From Candidatus Finniella inopinata (GTDB lineage: Bacteria; Pseudomonadota; Alphaproteobacteria; Paracaedibacterales; CAITNM01): 64,000 nt of DNA. Location: the NCBI GenBank assembly GCA_943322985.2, contig CALPGA020000001.1, positions 1 through 64,000 of the forward strand. Direction: 5' to 3'. The notes under the pieces are model-generated. The model saw nothing but the letters and a program-made list of their open reading frames with translations. It had not been told where the DNA came from and searched no databases. Positions 54,509-62,987 of this stretch are shown one piece after another. Every line of letters begins with the position of its first letter. Within the stretch, counting starts at the first letter, position 1. Both the position numbers and the translations under genes were made by a program.

Positions 54509-54523
54509 ATCTGCTCTTCGCGA

Positions 54524-55576
54524 TCAGTTTTCATTAGTGGGTTTTCTTGATATTAAAATCAACCTAAATTTTTCAGCTTTTGATCCAATATACCAAAGTG
54601 ACCCACCAAGTATGACAAAAAATACACTTTTGTGAATGCTATCCCAAAAAAATTCAAAATATCTTGTATACAGATTGATAAACAAAAAAACCAAACCAAA
54701 ACTTCTTATCATGTGATCATCATCTTTTATTCCGTAATAAATTGAAGCTGCTGATGCCATAAAAAATAATAAAGACCAATGAAGTAATTCAATTTGCTTA
54801 ACTTTAGACCAAGTTTTCAAGCTATCATGGTTACCAAATATTGATAATATCCATAGTGCAATAAATAGATATAACAACCCCATTACCAAGGTGGTCTTAT
54901 GTAACACAATAAATCTTGAATATGTCTTGAAAAGGAAAGCAAGAGAAATTAAGATTCCTCCAAATAATACAAATCTTAAAGGATAATTCATGCCCAAATA
55001 ATATGCTCCCCATCCTGATTGATATCCCGTTTCGCAACCAAACCAGGACCCAAAAGATAATAAAGCAAATAACCAAATTAAAGAAGAATTCAAGATTAAT
55101 CCCAGGGAAGCGTAGATAAAGCAGCCCAATAATAGCAGTAAGGAAAAATGCTCGTTATTTGCAGATATCAATTTACCAAAGATATATATTGCCCCTGCTG
55201 TAGATAAAACACCCGCAAAAAAAATTGCTTCATTTCGATATGTGTAATCGGGGGATGTTTGTCTTTTTTTAAAACCAAGATAATAAAAAAATGTAGCAGC
55301 AAGGGTCATGGAAATAAATTTTACCAAGAGTGGCGCATTAAATATTTCCTCAAGAAGTTTCATAAGAATTTTATCCATAAAGATAGAGGTTAAAGCAGTT
55401 ACAAAACATGCTATTGATATCAAAAATGAATACTTAGCTAATCTTGAAAAATCGAAGTCTACAGGCTGTATAGCTGCTTTTAATTTTTCAATCTTATCCA
55501 CACTTAATAGATCTTGATCTTTCCAGTGTTCTAATGCTTTAACAATTTGACCGTAAGACTTTTTTGAAAATTTCAT
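54524..55576 (-). CDS. DUF2157-like multispanning membrane protein
   Basis: A 350-residue protein with a short soluble N-terminal part (about 1-50, KSYGQIVKALEHWKDQDLLS) followed by about nine or ten hydrophobic helices. The N-terminal W-x-x-x-G/L-x-S helix plus a run of transmembrane helices is like DUF2157 proteins, whose role is not known. No catalytic residues are evident. It is transcribed towards yejE, 15 bases away, and could be in the same unit. Confidence 0.65.
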   Translation of the reverse strand: MKFSKKSYGQIVKALEHWKDQDLLSVDKIEKLKAAIQPVDFDFSRLAKYSFLISIACFVTALTSIFMDKILMKLLEEIFNAPLLVKFISMTLAATFFYYLGFKKRQTSPDYTYRNEAIFFAGVLSTAGAIYIFGKLISANNEHFSLLLLLGCFIYASLGLILNSSLIWLFALLSFGSWFGCETGYQSGWGAYYLGMNYPLRFVLFGGILISLAFLFKTYSRFIVLHKTTLVMGLLYLFIALWILSIFGNHDSLKTWSKVKQIELLHWSLLFFMASAASIYYGIKDDDHMIRSFGLVFLFINLYTRYFEFFWDSIHKSVFFVILGGSLWYIGSKAEKFRLILISRKPTNEN

Positions 55577-55602
55577 GCGACATCAAGCTAAACTAATGGA
55601 GT

Positions 55603-56046
55603 TCATGATAGCAGCTTTTGGTAAGTCATAACAAACGCATCAAGTGCCGGGGCAGATAATTGAGGATAATACCCCTTACGGATGGACACGAATTCAAAGC
55701 CAATTTTTTTATATAATTGTATAGCTGCAATATTTTGGCATTCAACATCTAGAAAAAATTTTTGCCCCTCGGGCGCCTTGGCAATTACCCATTTTAGTAA
55801 ATATGTCGCCAAGCCCTTTTTTCGTTGAGCAAGATGCACCCCAATGGTTAATAGGTCTGTGGAATCATCAACTGTATAGGTAAAAATAAACGCCTGCTTG
55901 CTAATATGAAATGCTTCGTATTTGTGATCACCTAAATGCTGAGACCAAAGCTCTTCTCGGTCAAAGCACACTTTAAACAAGGACTGAAACCAGGAGGCAT
56001 CATCCTTGGTAATTGGCTCTGGTTTTGTATTCTGGTGTTCTAACAT
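55603..56046 (-). CDS. rimI: RimI-like GNAT acetyltransferase
   Basis: A 147-residue acetyltransferase. The acetyl-CoA loop is LLTIGVHLAQRKKGLATYLL (QRKKGLA) and the C-terminal IAAIQLYKKIGFEFVSIRKGYY is the RimI signature strand. RimI acetylates the N-terminus of ribosomal protein S18, and in many bacteria its gene sits beside tsaB, as here. The frame overlaps the end of tsaB by 47 bases; no in-frame Met later gives a complete domain. Confidence 0.85.
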   Translation of the reverse strand: MLEHQNTKPEPITKDDASWFQSLFKVCFDREELWSQHLGDHKYEAFHISKQAFIFTYTVDDSTDLLTIGVHLAQRKKGLATYLLKWVIAKAPEGQKFFLDVECQNIAAIQLYKKIGFEFVSIRKGYYPQLSAPALDAFVMTYQKLLS

Positions 56047-56563
56047 AATATGGCTCGGGACTACTTACATTTTCAGGGTTTGGATGGAATAAATAATATT
56101 GTATTAAGTGGAAAGCCAAATTTTTAGGCGCCTGCCCCAGATCACCACAAATAGATTTTCCTTGGTCTTTTAAAATATTTAGTTCTTGTTCTGTTGCGTA
56201 ACTAACAGAGTCATCTATTTTTGTAAAATAGTCCCCACGAAAACTATCGATAGCCGGAATTGCTCCCTCAAATGCCCATTGCAAAAGATCAAGGGTATTG
56301 GGACAAAAAAGCGTCGTTTCATATCCTATTTTAAGGCCAATTGCAGTTGCTAACTGAATGCGAATACTAGTAAAAGAACCGGGACCGGTTGTTGTGGCAA
56401 TAACTTTTGGAGGCATGGGTAAAAAATCTTTAATCAAAGACGTTAAAATCCCTGCGTGAGTTTGCACAGGCTCTAATAGTGCAACATGCTCTTTAAATTC
56501 ACCTTCGTGATGCCACGCTAATTGACAGACGCCGGTTGACAAAGAAAAGCCAAGAATAGCCAT
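56000..56563 (-). CDS. tsaB: tRNA threonylcarbamoyladenosine biosynthesis protein TsaB
   Basis: A 187-residue protein of the ASKHA fold that scaffolds TsaD and TsaE in making t6A at position 37 of ANN-decoding tRNAs. ILGFSLSTGVCQLAW corresponds to the ILAIDTS start, and TTTGPGSFTSIRIQLATAIGLK is the family hallmark. The frame opens at 56605, but MAILGFSLSTG matches the family N-terminus, hence 56563. The gene diverges from glmU across about 50 bases. TsaB lacks the metal-binding residues of TsaD, as expected. Confidence 0.88.
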   Translation of the reverse strand: MAILGFSLSTGVCQLAWHHEGEFKEHVALLEPVQTHAGILTSLIKDFLPMPPKVIATTTGPGSFTSIRIQLATAIGLKIGYETTLFCPNTLDLLQWAFEGAIPAIDSFRGDYFTKIDDSVSYATEQELNILKDQGKSICGDLGQAPKNLAFHLIQYYLFHPNPENVSSPEPYYVRTPEYKTRANYQG

Positions 56564-56613
56564 TAAGATGAACACATGGTATGGTATTGGGGCAAACTCT
56601 AGCACAAATAAAG

Positions 56614-57927
56614 ATGAAAGCTGTAATTATTTTGAGCGCGGGACACGGCAAACGTATGAAGAGCGTTTTATCGAAGGTTCTTCACAAAGTTGCTGGCAAA
56701 CCTATGTTACAGTGGGTGTTAGATGCTGTAAAAATTTTAAATGCGGATCAAGTTATTACAGTAACATCCCCTGAACTTGAAAGTCATGAAATACTAAAAG
56801 ACACTGATGTTGTTGTGCAAGCTGTTCCCTTAGGTACAGGCGACGCACTTAAGCTTGGGGTACAGAAACTCAAAAGCAATATTGATAAAGTTTTTTTGCT
56901 TTGTGCTGATACACCACTTTTAGACCCTAAAGATATCAAGAAATTAGAACATTCAAAGGCAGATTTAACGGTTATAGGAATGCAGCTTAATGATTTGAGC
57001 AAATCGTACGGACGCATAGAATGTAATAGTGAATGTCATCCCGTTGCTATTAGAGAAACAAAACATAATGAAAAGGTTAAAAATATTTCCTTAGGAAATG
57101 CAGGTGTTTATGCCTTTAGAGTAGAAATGCTTAAAGAGCTTTTGCCGCATTTAAAAATAAATACAGAATCGGGAGAAATTTATGCGACTGATCTTGTTGA
57201 ATTGGCGATTACTAAAAGCTATAAAACAGAGTTAGTAATTGCAGATGAAGAAAATTTCTTAGGTGTAAACACTCTTGTAGAACTCTCACAAGCAGAGAAA
57301 ATAATGCAACACCGTATTAAAACCCGGCATATGCTAAATGGCGTGCAGTTCATGTTGCCTGAAACTAGTTATGTTAACTATGACGCTGAAATAGGAGCTG
57401 GTACGATTATTGAACAAGGTGTTCACATTGGTGAAAATGTGCACATAGCAAAAAATGCGAAAATATTAGGATTTTCATACCTTTCAAATTGCACAATAGA
57501 AAACGCAGCAAGCATTGGCCCATTTGCTCATTTACGTGGCAACGTAGTGGTTGAAGAACATGCTTCTATAGGAAATTTTGTTGAAGTAAAAGGATCAACC
57601 ATAAGCAAAAACGCAAAGGCAAAACACCTAAGCTATATTGGCGATGCAACAGTGGGAGAAGGTGCTAACATTGGTGCAGGAACAATTACTTGCAACTATA
57701 ACGGATTTGAAAAATTCAAAACACACATTGGAAAAAATGTTATGATCGGCGCTAACAGCACTCTTGTAGCGCCTGTTATGATTAGTGATGGAGCATACAT
57801 TGCGGCAGGCAGTGTAATCACGGAAGATGTCGGTCCTAATAACCTAGCTATCTCAAGAACTCAACAACAGGAGAAAAATGCATGGGCTTTAAGCTTTCGC
57901 GCAAAATACAGCAAAAAATTATCGTAG
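56614..57927 (+). CDS. glmU: Bifunctional UDP-GlcNAc pyrophosphorylase / GlcN-1-P acetyltransferase
   Basis: A 437-residue enzyme that makes UDP-GlcNAc for peptidoglycan and LPS. The N-terminal uridyltransferase domain (1-225) starts IILSAGHGKRMKS, where the usual LAAGxGTRM Thr is Lys, and includes KVLHKVAGKPML and LCADTPLLD. The C-terminal left-handed beta-helix (about 245-430) carries the acetyltransferase residues in FVEVKGST, HLSYIGDATVG and ITCNYNGFEKFKT. The frame opens at 56581, but homology starts at MKAVIILSAG. The final 46 bases overlap yejA. Confidence 0.94.
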   Translation: MKAVIILSAGHGKRMKSVLSKVLHKVAGKPMLQWVLDAVKILNADQVITVTSPELESHEILKDTDVVVQAVPLGTGDALKLGVQKLKSNIDKVFLLCADTPLLDPKDIKKLEHSKADLTVIGMQLNDLSKSYGRIECNSECHPVAIRETKHNEKVKNISLGNAGVYAFRVEMLKELLPHLKINTESGEIYATDLVELAITKSYKTELVIADEENFLGVNTLVELSQAEKIMQHRIKTRHMLNGVQFMLPETSYVNYDAEIGAGTIIEQGVHIGENVHIAKNAKILGFSYLSNCTIENAASIGPFAHLRGNVVVEEHASIGNFVEVKGSTISKNAKAKHLSYIGDATVGEGANIGAGTITCNYNGFEKFKTHIGKNVMIGANSTLVAPVMISDGAYIAAGSVITEDVGPNNLAISRTQQQEKNAWALSFRAKYSKKLS

Positions 57928-59762
57928 TTCTTTTTAGTTTTTTAGGGGCAAGTCTTGACGCCGAATTGCTTACTTATTTTAGTGTGCACAATACTGCACC
58001 AAAATATGATGCAAACTCTCAATATTTTGACCACGTAAACCCTAATGCACCAAAGAAAGGCGCCCTAAAGCTTGCAGTTATTGGAACGTATGATGGTTTA
58101 AATCCCTTTGCTGTAATGGGCACATCTTCTATTCATATTGCAATTTTTTGTTTTGCAAAATTGCTTGATGAATCACAGGATGAAATTGGAATCAGCTACC
58201 CATATGTAGCGAAAAATTTAGAAATAAGTGATGACAAAAAAACTATCACCTACCACCTTCGAGAAGAAGCAATGTTTTCTGACGGCACACCAATAACTGC
58301 TGAAGATGTTATTTGGAGCTTTAATTTTTTAATAAAAATCAACCCCATGATGAAACAGTACTACAAAGATATTTCAAAAGTTGAAGCTGTTGATCAACAT
58401 ACGGTTAAATTTCATAGCAAAAATCCTGGAAACAAAGAACTCCCAGGAATATTAGGGCAAATATATATCTACCCTAGTAAATTTTTCAAAGAAAACATGA
58501 ACGAGAGCGGCGTGATGACTAAGCCTTTCCCGTCAAGTGGACCATACAAAATAAGTGTGGCTGACTTTGGACGTACTCTTGTTTTTGAACGAGTAAAAAA
58601 TTGGTGGGGAGAAAAAATTCCATCAAACGTTGGACAGTATAATTTTGACACAATCGAGCTGCAGTATTTTCGAGATCAAAACGCTGCTTTCCAAAGCTTT
58701 TTAGCAGGTAATTCAAATTTATGGCTCGAAGCTTCTGCCAATAAATGGCACACCGCTTACGATATTGCTGCTGTAAAAGATGGAAAAATTATAAAGCGAA
58801 TTATACCAGGAAGCAGCATTCAAGCTACAAAAGGGTTTGCGTTCAATTTAAGACGTGAAAAATTTCAAGACCTTCGCGTTAGAAAAGCTATTTCCATGCT
58901 TTTCAATTTTGAAAGCCTAAACAGATCAATGTTCTACAACGAGTATTATCGTTTGAATAGTTATTATGGCAATTCTGATCTTGCGCATACTGGGACGCCA
59001 ACGAAAGAGGAATTAGAGCTTTTGCAGCCTCATAAAGAAAAACTACCAAGTGAAGTATTTGGGTCTTCGTTTAAAAGCCCTGTCTACAAAGAAGACATTT
59101 TACCAAGAGAAACCTTGCAGCAAGCTTTAGACTTATTGAAGGAAGCAGGCTGGGAATTAAAAAATCAAAAACTCACAAGCGAAAAAGGAGAACTGTTTGA
59201 AATTACCTTTCTATACACAAACGCTTCGCTTGAAAAAGTCATCTTGCACTTACAACGTAATTTAGCTGTTGCTGGAATTTATTTGAAGCCACGACAAGTA
59301 GACACAAGCACCTACACAGAAATGGTTGACCAATTTGATTTTGACATGGTCATGATAGGCATTGCGCAAAGCCATTCACTAGGCAACGAACAGCGAGAAT
59401 ATTTTGGCAGTAAATCAGCCAGCGTGAAGGGTTCCAAAAACTTAGCAGGCATTAAAAACACTGTGGTAGATGAGTTAATAGAAAAATTAGTCGCAGCTAA
59501 AGATTATCAATCAATGTTGAATTGTGCCCATGCTATAGACCGCGTATTATGCTGGAATTATTACATGATTATGAACTGGGATTTTGCGGGATTGCGTGCC
59601 GCATATTGGAATAAGTTTGCAATGCCTGAAAAATCACCAAAGTATTCGCCATTCCCAGTGTTAACCTGGTGGGAAAAGCCAGATGGTCAGGAACAAACAA
59701 TAAAACAAAACCAAGGAATGATTCATAGAATTATGCGCATAATAAAAGGTTGGGTTGCCTAA
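57882..59762 (+). CDS. yejA: Peptide ABC transporter substrate-binding protein (YejA-like)
   Basis: A 626-residue periplasmic binding protein of the SBP_bac_5 (OppA/DppA) group. A signal peptide (IIVVLFSFLGASLDAELL, about 12-30) is followed by VNPNAPKKGALKLAVIGTYDGLNPF, typical of YejA, and by YHLREEAMFSDGTPITAEDVIWSF. AGGAG lies eight bases before the ATG at 57882, inside the end of glmU. It is followed without gap by yejB. It would capture oligopeptides for import, a likely nutrient source for a host-associated cell. Confidence 0.9.
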   Translation: MGFKLSRKIQQKIIVVLFSFLGASLDAELLTYFSVHNTAPKYDANSQYFDHVNPNAPKKGALKLAVIGTYDGLNPFAVMGTSSIHIAIFCFAKLLDESQDEIGISYPYVAKNLEISDDKKTITYHLREEAMFSDGTPITAEDVIWSFNFLIKINPMMKQYYKDISKVEAVDQHTVKFHSKNPGNKELPGILGQIYIYPSKFFKENMNESGVMTKPFPSSGPYKISVADFGRTLVFERVKNWWGEKIPSNVGQYNFDTIELQYFRDQNAAFQSFLAGNSNLWLEASANKWHTAYDIAAVKDGKIIKRIIPGSSIQATKGFAFNLRREKFQDLRVRKAISMLFNFESLNRSMFYNEYYRLNSYYGNSDLAHTGTPTKEELELLQPHKEKLPSEVFGSSFKSPVYKEDILPRETLQQALDLLKEAGWELKNQKLTSEKGELFEITFLYTNASLEKVILHLQRNLAVAGIYLKPRQVDTSTYTEMVDQFDFDMVMIGIAQSHSLGNEQREYFGSKSASVKGSKNLAGIKNTVVDELIEKLVAAKDYQSMLNCAHAIDRVLCWNYYMIMNWDFAGLRAAYWNKFAMPEKSPKYSPFPVLTWWEKPDGQEQTIKQNQGMIHRIMRIIKGWVA

Positions 59763-60866
59763 ATGATCAGTTACATTGCACGCCGATTACTACTTGTGAT
59801 TCCTACTATGCTAGGAATAATGCTGCTCAATTTTATTATTGTACAGGCAGCACCTGGTGGACCTATTCAGCAGGTAATTAGCCAAATGCGTGGTGATGCA
59901 AGCGATGTTGACTCACGACTTGGTGGTAGCGGTGATCAAATGCAACGAGATCAAACCTTTGGCACTGACCAGAGTTATCGTGGTGCACAAGGTATTGACC
60001 CTGCATTCATAAAGCAGCTTGAAAAACAGTTTGGATTTGATAAGCCTGCCCATGAACGTTTTTTCTTGATGTTAAAAAATTATGCACGTTTTGATTTTGG
60101 AAAAAGCTATTTTCGTGACAAATCGGTGATTGAAGTTATAAAAGCAAAACTACCTGTTTCAATATCATTGGGACTTTGGACAACGCTGCTAGTATACCTT
60201 ATTTCTATACCACTAGGAATTCGAAAAGCAGTACATGACGGAAGCAGATTTGACATTATAACCAGTGGAATTGTTGTCGTGGCTTACGCTGTTCCTAGTT
60301 TTTTGTTTGCTTTATTTTTGATCGTGCTTTTTGCTGGCGGTAGCTTTTTTCAATTTTTCCCCTTGAGAGGGTTGTTTTCAGATCATTGGTCTGATTTGAG
60401 TTTTATGGGAAAAATCACTGATTATTTTTGGCATTTATTTTTACCCCTATTGGCTATGGTAATATCTGGATTTGCAAAACTAACCCTGCTTACTAAAAAT
60501 TCATTTCTTGAGGAAATAAATAAACAATACGTAACAACAGCACGCGCAAAAGGTTTAGAAGAAAATAAGATTTTATATGGGCATATTTTTCGCAACGCAA
60601 TGCTAATAGTAATTGCCGGTTTTCCTGCGGCGTTCGTGCATATTTTATTTACATCCAGTCTTTTGATTGAGGTATTATTTTCTTTAGATGGACTAGGATT
60701 ACTTGGCTTTGAAGCAGCGCTAAGTCGTGATTATCCGGTTATGTTTGGATGCCTTTATATGTTCACATTATTGGGTATGTTTTTGCACCTTATTGGTGAC
60801 ATAATGTACATGATTGTTGATCGAAGAATTGATTTAAATGCAAGCCGTGAATTACAAACTCAATAA
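59763..60866 (+). CDS. yejB: Peptide ABC transporter permease (YejB-like)
   Basis: A 367-residue permease with six or so helices. The N-terminal SYIARRLLLVIPTMLGIMLLNF and the long extracytoplasmic insertion around residues 40-85 are typical of YejB. The coupling motif is TARAKGLEENKILYGHIFRNAM and the C-terminus has GLLGFEAALSRDYPVMFG. The end overlaps the next gene by 29 bases. Its partner YejE is coded on the opposite strand at 53483-54508. Confidence 0.92.
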   Translation: MISYIARRLLLVIPTMLGIMLLNFIIVQAAPGGPIQQVISQMRGDASDVDSRLGGSGDQMQRDQTFGTDQSYRGAQGIDPAFIKQLEKQFGFDKPAHERFFLMLKNYARFDFGKSYFRDKSVIEVIKAKLPVSISLGLWTTLLVYLISIPLGIRKAVHDGSRFDIITSGIVVVAYAVPSFLFALFLIVLFAGGSFFQFFPLRGLFSDHWSDLSFMGKITDYFWHLFLPLLAMVISGFAKLTLLTKNSFLEEINKQYVTTARAKGLEENKILYGHIFRNAMLIVIAGFPAAFVHILFTSSLLIEVLFSLDGLGLLGFEAALSRDYPVMFGCLYMFTLLGMFLHLIGDIMYMIVDRRIDLNASRELQTQ

Positions 60867-61914
60867 TTTTTTTAAAGTATCATGGTTCTTTTTAGTAAGC
60901 ATGCCCTTAGCTGCTATGGTAGCTTCTGGCACTCTTAAAGAGCATGTGTTGCTAGCTTATAATTCATCTCATCATGAAGCTGCAGCACTAATTACAGATC
61001 GAAATTTAGGATTCACTCAGTCTGGTGTTTTGGTCCGCAATAATATTGTTATAACTGCAGCGCATGGCATGCAACTGCTGTTAAATGCAAAATACCCAAT
61101 GAAAGATTTGGGCGCTTATGTGCTGATCACTCCTAAGCAACTTACAGTAACCCTTAGCACCAGCCCCAATCATGAAATCACACATAATGTTGAATATGTA
61201 CTTTTAGATAGCCGGTATATTCGCTTTGAATCAGGGGATCAGCATAAATTTGATATAGCAATTTTAAAACTATCTGAACCAGTTCAGGACATAACACCCA
61301 TTAATATTGAAGAAGAGCTTGTGTTAGATCCAGATGTGCCCATGCTTGTAATAACTTGGGGCAATGCTGATATTCCTTCACAAAAATTAAAACGTGGGTT
61401 TTATTTATATGAATGGAGCCTTTTCTTTCCTAATGTGGACGAAGATGCTTTGGCTAATTTTAGAACTGTAATGTTAAGTTCCATTTTCTTTGATCCAGCA
61501 AATGAATTGCCAAAAGAAAAACCTGGAATCAATGAGTCCGAAAGTAAGCAGCGTCGTTATTTTGCTTTAAAAAGCTGGATGAACGACAAACGCCCTTATG
61601 GATTAGCGCTTCCTGGAACAAGTGGTGCTCCTGTCTTTGTTGAAACAAAAATTTTGGGAATAAAACGCATTCACTTTTTTGGATTAGTAATGGGATATGC
61701 GACTTTAGGTGAAGAAATGGTTCTAATATCAAAAAACAATGAAGATTTCGCAAAAGATCCAAGCAATGCATACAACAAATACCAAACAATTATTACAACC
61801 CCCTTTCGCCTGAATATGCAGCCAAGAGCTAATACTAGTGAACAAAAGCACTTTGCGATTGACAAGCGATATTTAAAAATGATCGATGGTCTTTCGAGTG
61901 GCGCTATAAGTTAA
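60838..61914 (+). CDS. Secreted S1-family (trypsin-like) serine protease
   Basis: A 358-residue protein with a signal peptide or anchor (about 13-30, FFLVSMPLAAMVASG). The chymotrypsin triad is recognisable: His76 in VITAAHG, Asp139 in KFDIAILKL and Ser262 in LPGTSGAPVF (corresponding to GDSGGP). The first 28 bases of the frame overlap yejB. Insertions between the Asp and the Ser (about residues 190-250) make it longer than a plain trypsin domain. Targets are unknown; a periplasmic quality-control or exported virulence-type protease are both possible. It is followed directly by the DUF1467 gene. Confidence 0.82.
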   Translation: MQAVNYKLNNFFKVSWFFLVSMPLAAMVASGTLKEHVLLAYNSSHHEAAALITDRNLGFTQSGVLVRNNIVITAAHGMQLLLNAKYPMKDLGAYVLITPKQLTVTLSTSPNHEITHNVEYVLLDSRYIRFESGDQHKFDIAILKLSEPVQDITPINIEEELVLDPDVPMLVITWGNADIPSQKLKRGFYLYEWSLFFPNVDEDALANFRTVMLSSIFFDPANELPKEKPGINESESKQRRYFALKSWMNDKRPYGLALPGTSGAPVFVETKILGIKRIHFFGLVMGYATLGEEMVLISKNNEDFAKDPSNAYNKYQTIITTPFRLNMQPRANTSEQKHFAIDKRYLKMIDGLSSGAIS

Positions 61915-62150
61915 TGAGCATTGTTGCTGGTATTGTTGTCTTTTCATGCACTTGGTGGTTAGTATTTTTCATGCTTGTATCTAGAGGACTGGAAGTTGAT
62001 GCAAACCCTATGATTGGCACTCCCAAAGGCGCTCCAAAAACATTTTCCTTTAAACAACGTTTTTGGAAAATCACAAAAATAACAAGTGTAATTTATATTG
62101 TCCTAGACCTATTACTGCGTCATGATTGCCTGCTATGGATACTGAATTAA
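61914..62150 (+). CDS. DUF1467 small membrane protein
   Basis: A 78-residue protein with two predicted transmembrane helices (about 4-24 and 56-72) joined by a loop with GTPKGAPKTFSFKQRFWKIT, the signature of the alphaproteobacterial DUF1467 family. Function is unknown. It overlaps the stop of the protease gene and, at its end, the start region of rsmI. Confidence 0.8.
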   Translation: MSIVAGIVVFSCTWWLVFFMLVSRGLEVDANPMIGTPKGAPKTFSFKQRFWKITKITSVIYIVLDLLLRHDCLLWILN

Positions 62151-62968
62151 AATCGGGACTGTACATTGTCCCCACCCCAATTGGAAATCTTAAAGATATA
62201 ACTTTAAGAGCGCTTGAATATTTAAAAGCTTGTGATGTTATTTACTGTGAAGATACTCGCGTAACAAGCAAGTTGCTGCAAGCTTATGGCATTAAAAAAC
62301 CTTTGTTAACATACCATGAGCATAATGCTGAAAAAGCTCGTGAACAGATTATCGAAAAACTTATTCAAGGCGGTAAGGTTTGTCTTGTCAGCGACGCAGG
62401 AATGCCGCTTATTTCAGATCCTGGTTATAAACTCATTCATGAAATTCAAGCAAAAAAGCTTTACTACACAGCATTACCTGGTGCTTGCGCGGTTATTTCT
62501 GGTTTATGTTTATCGGGCATGCCAACAAATCAATTTTTCTTTGCTGGATTTTTCGAATCAAAGGCAGCTAAAAAATTACAAACTATTCCGGGTACTTTGA
62601 TTTTTTATGAATCTGCTAGAAGGCTTTTAAAAACTTTAGCATCTATGGCAACCATGTTTGATGACAGACAAGTAGCGGTTGTCCGTGAAATTTCAAAAAT
62701 CTATGAAGAGTCAGTTTTTGGAACATTTAACGAAGTCATTGAAACGTTTTCAAAACGTAGCTCAATAAAAGGAGAGATTGTTCTTGTCTTAAGCCCTCCT
62801 TCTGAAAAAGAAGCGTCACTAGATAACATCAATAAGCAAATCGCTAATCTTATAAAAACTCATTCTATTAAAGACATTGCTAGCATTGTAAGCGCTACTC
62901 ATGGAATTCCTAAAAAACAAGCCTACGACTTGGCATTAGAAATAAAAAACACTAGGATAAACGATTAA
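62135..62968 (+). CDS. rsmI: 16S rRNA (cytidine-1402-2'-O)-methyltransferase RsmI
   Basis: A 277-residue SAM-dependent methyltransferase of the tetrapyrrole-methylase fold. LYIVPTPIGNLKDITLRAL, CEDTRVTSKLL, VCLVSDAGMPLISDPGY and the ALPGACAVISGLCLSGMP loop are diagnostic. It 2'-O-methylates C1402 of 16S rRNA, the nucleotide whose base is methylated by RsmH, also coded in this window. A TTG at 62126 opens the frame, but the ATG at 62135 gives the usual N-terminus. It overlaps the DUF1467 gene by 16 bases. Confidence 0.94.
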   Translation: MDTELKSGLYIVPTPIGNLKDITLRALEYLKACDVIYCEDTRVTSKLLQAYGIKKPLLTYHEHNAEKAREQIIEKLIQGGKVCLVSDAGMPLISDPGYKLIHEIQAKKLYYTALPGACAVISGLCLSGMPTNQFFFAGFFESKAAKKLQTIPGTLIFYESARRLLKTLASMATMFDDRQVAVVREISKIYEESVFGTFNEVIETFSKRSSIKGEIVLVLSPPSEKEASLDNINKQIANLIKTHSIKDIASIVSATHGIPKKQAYDLALEIKNTRIND

Positions 62969-62987
62969 GTCTTAAACACTTTTGATA

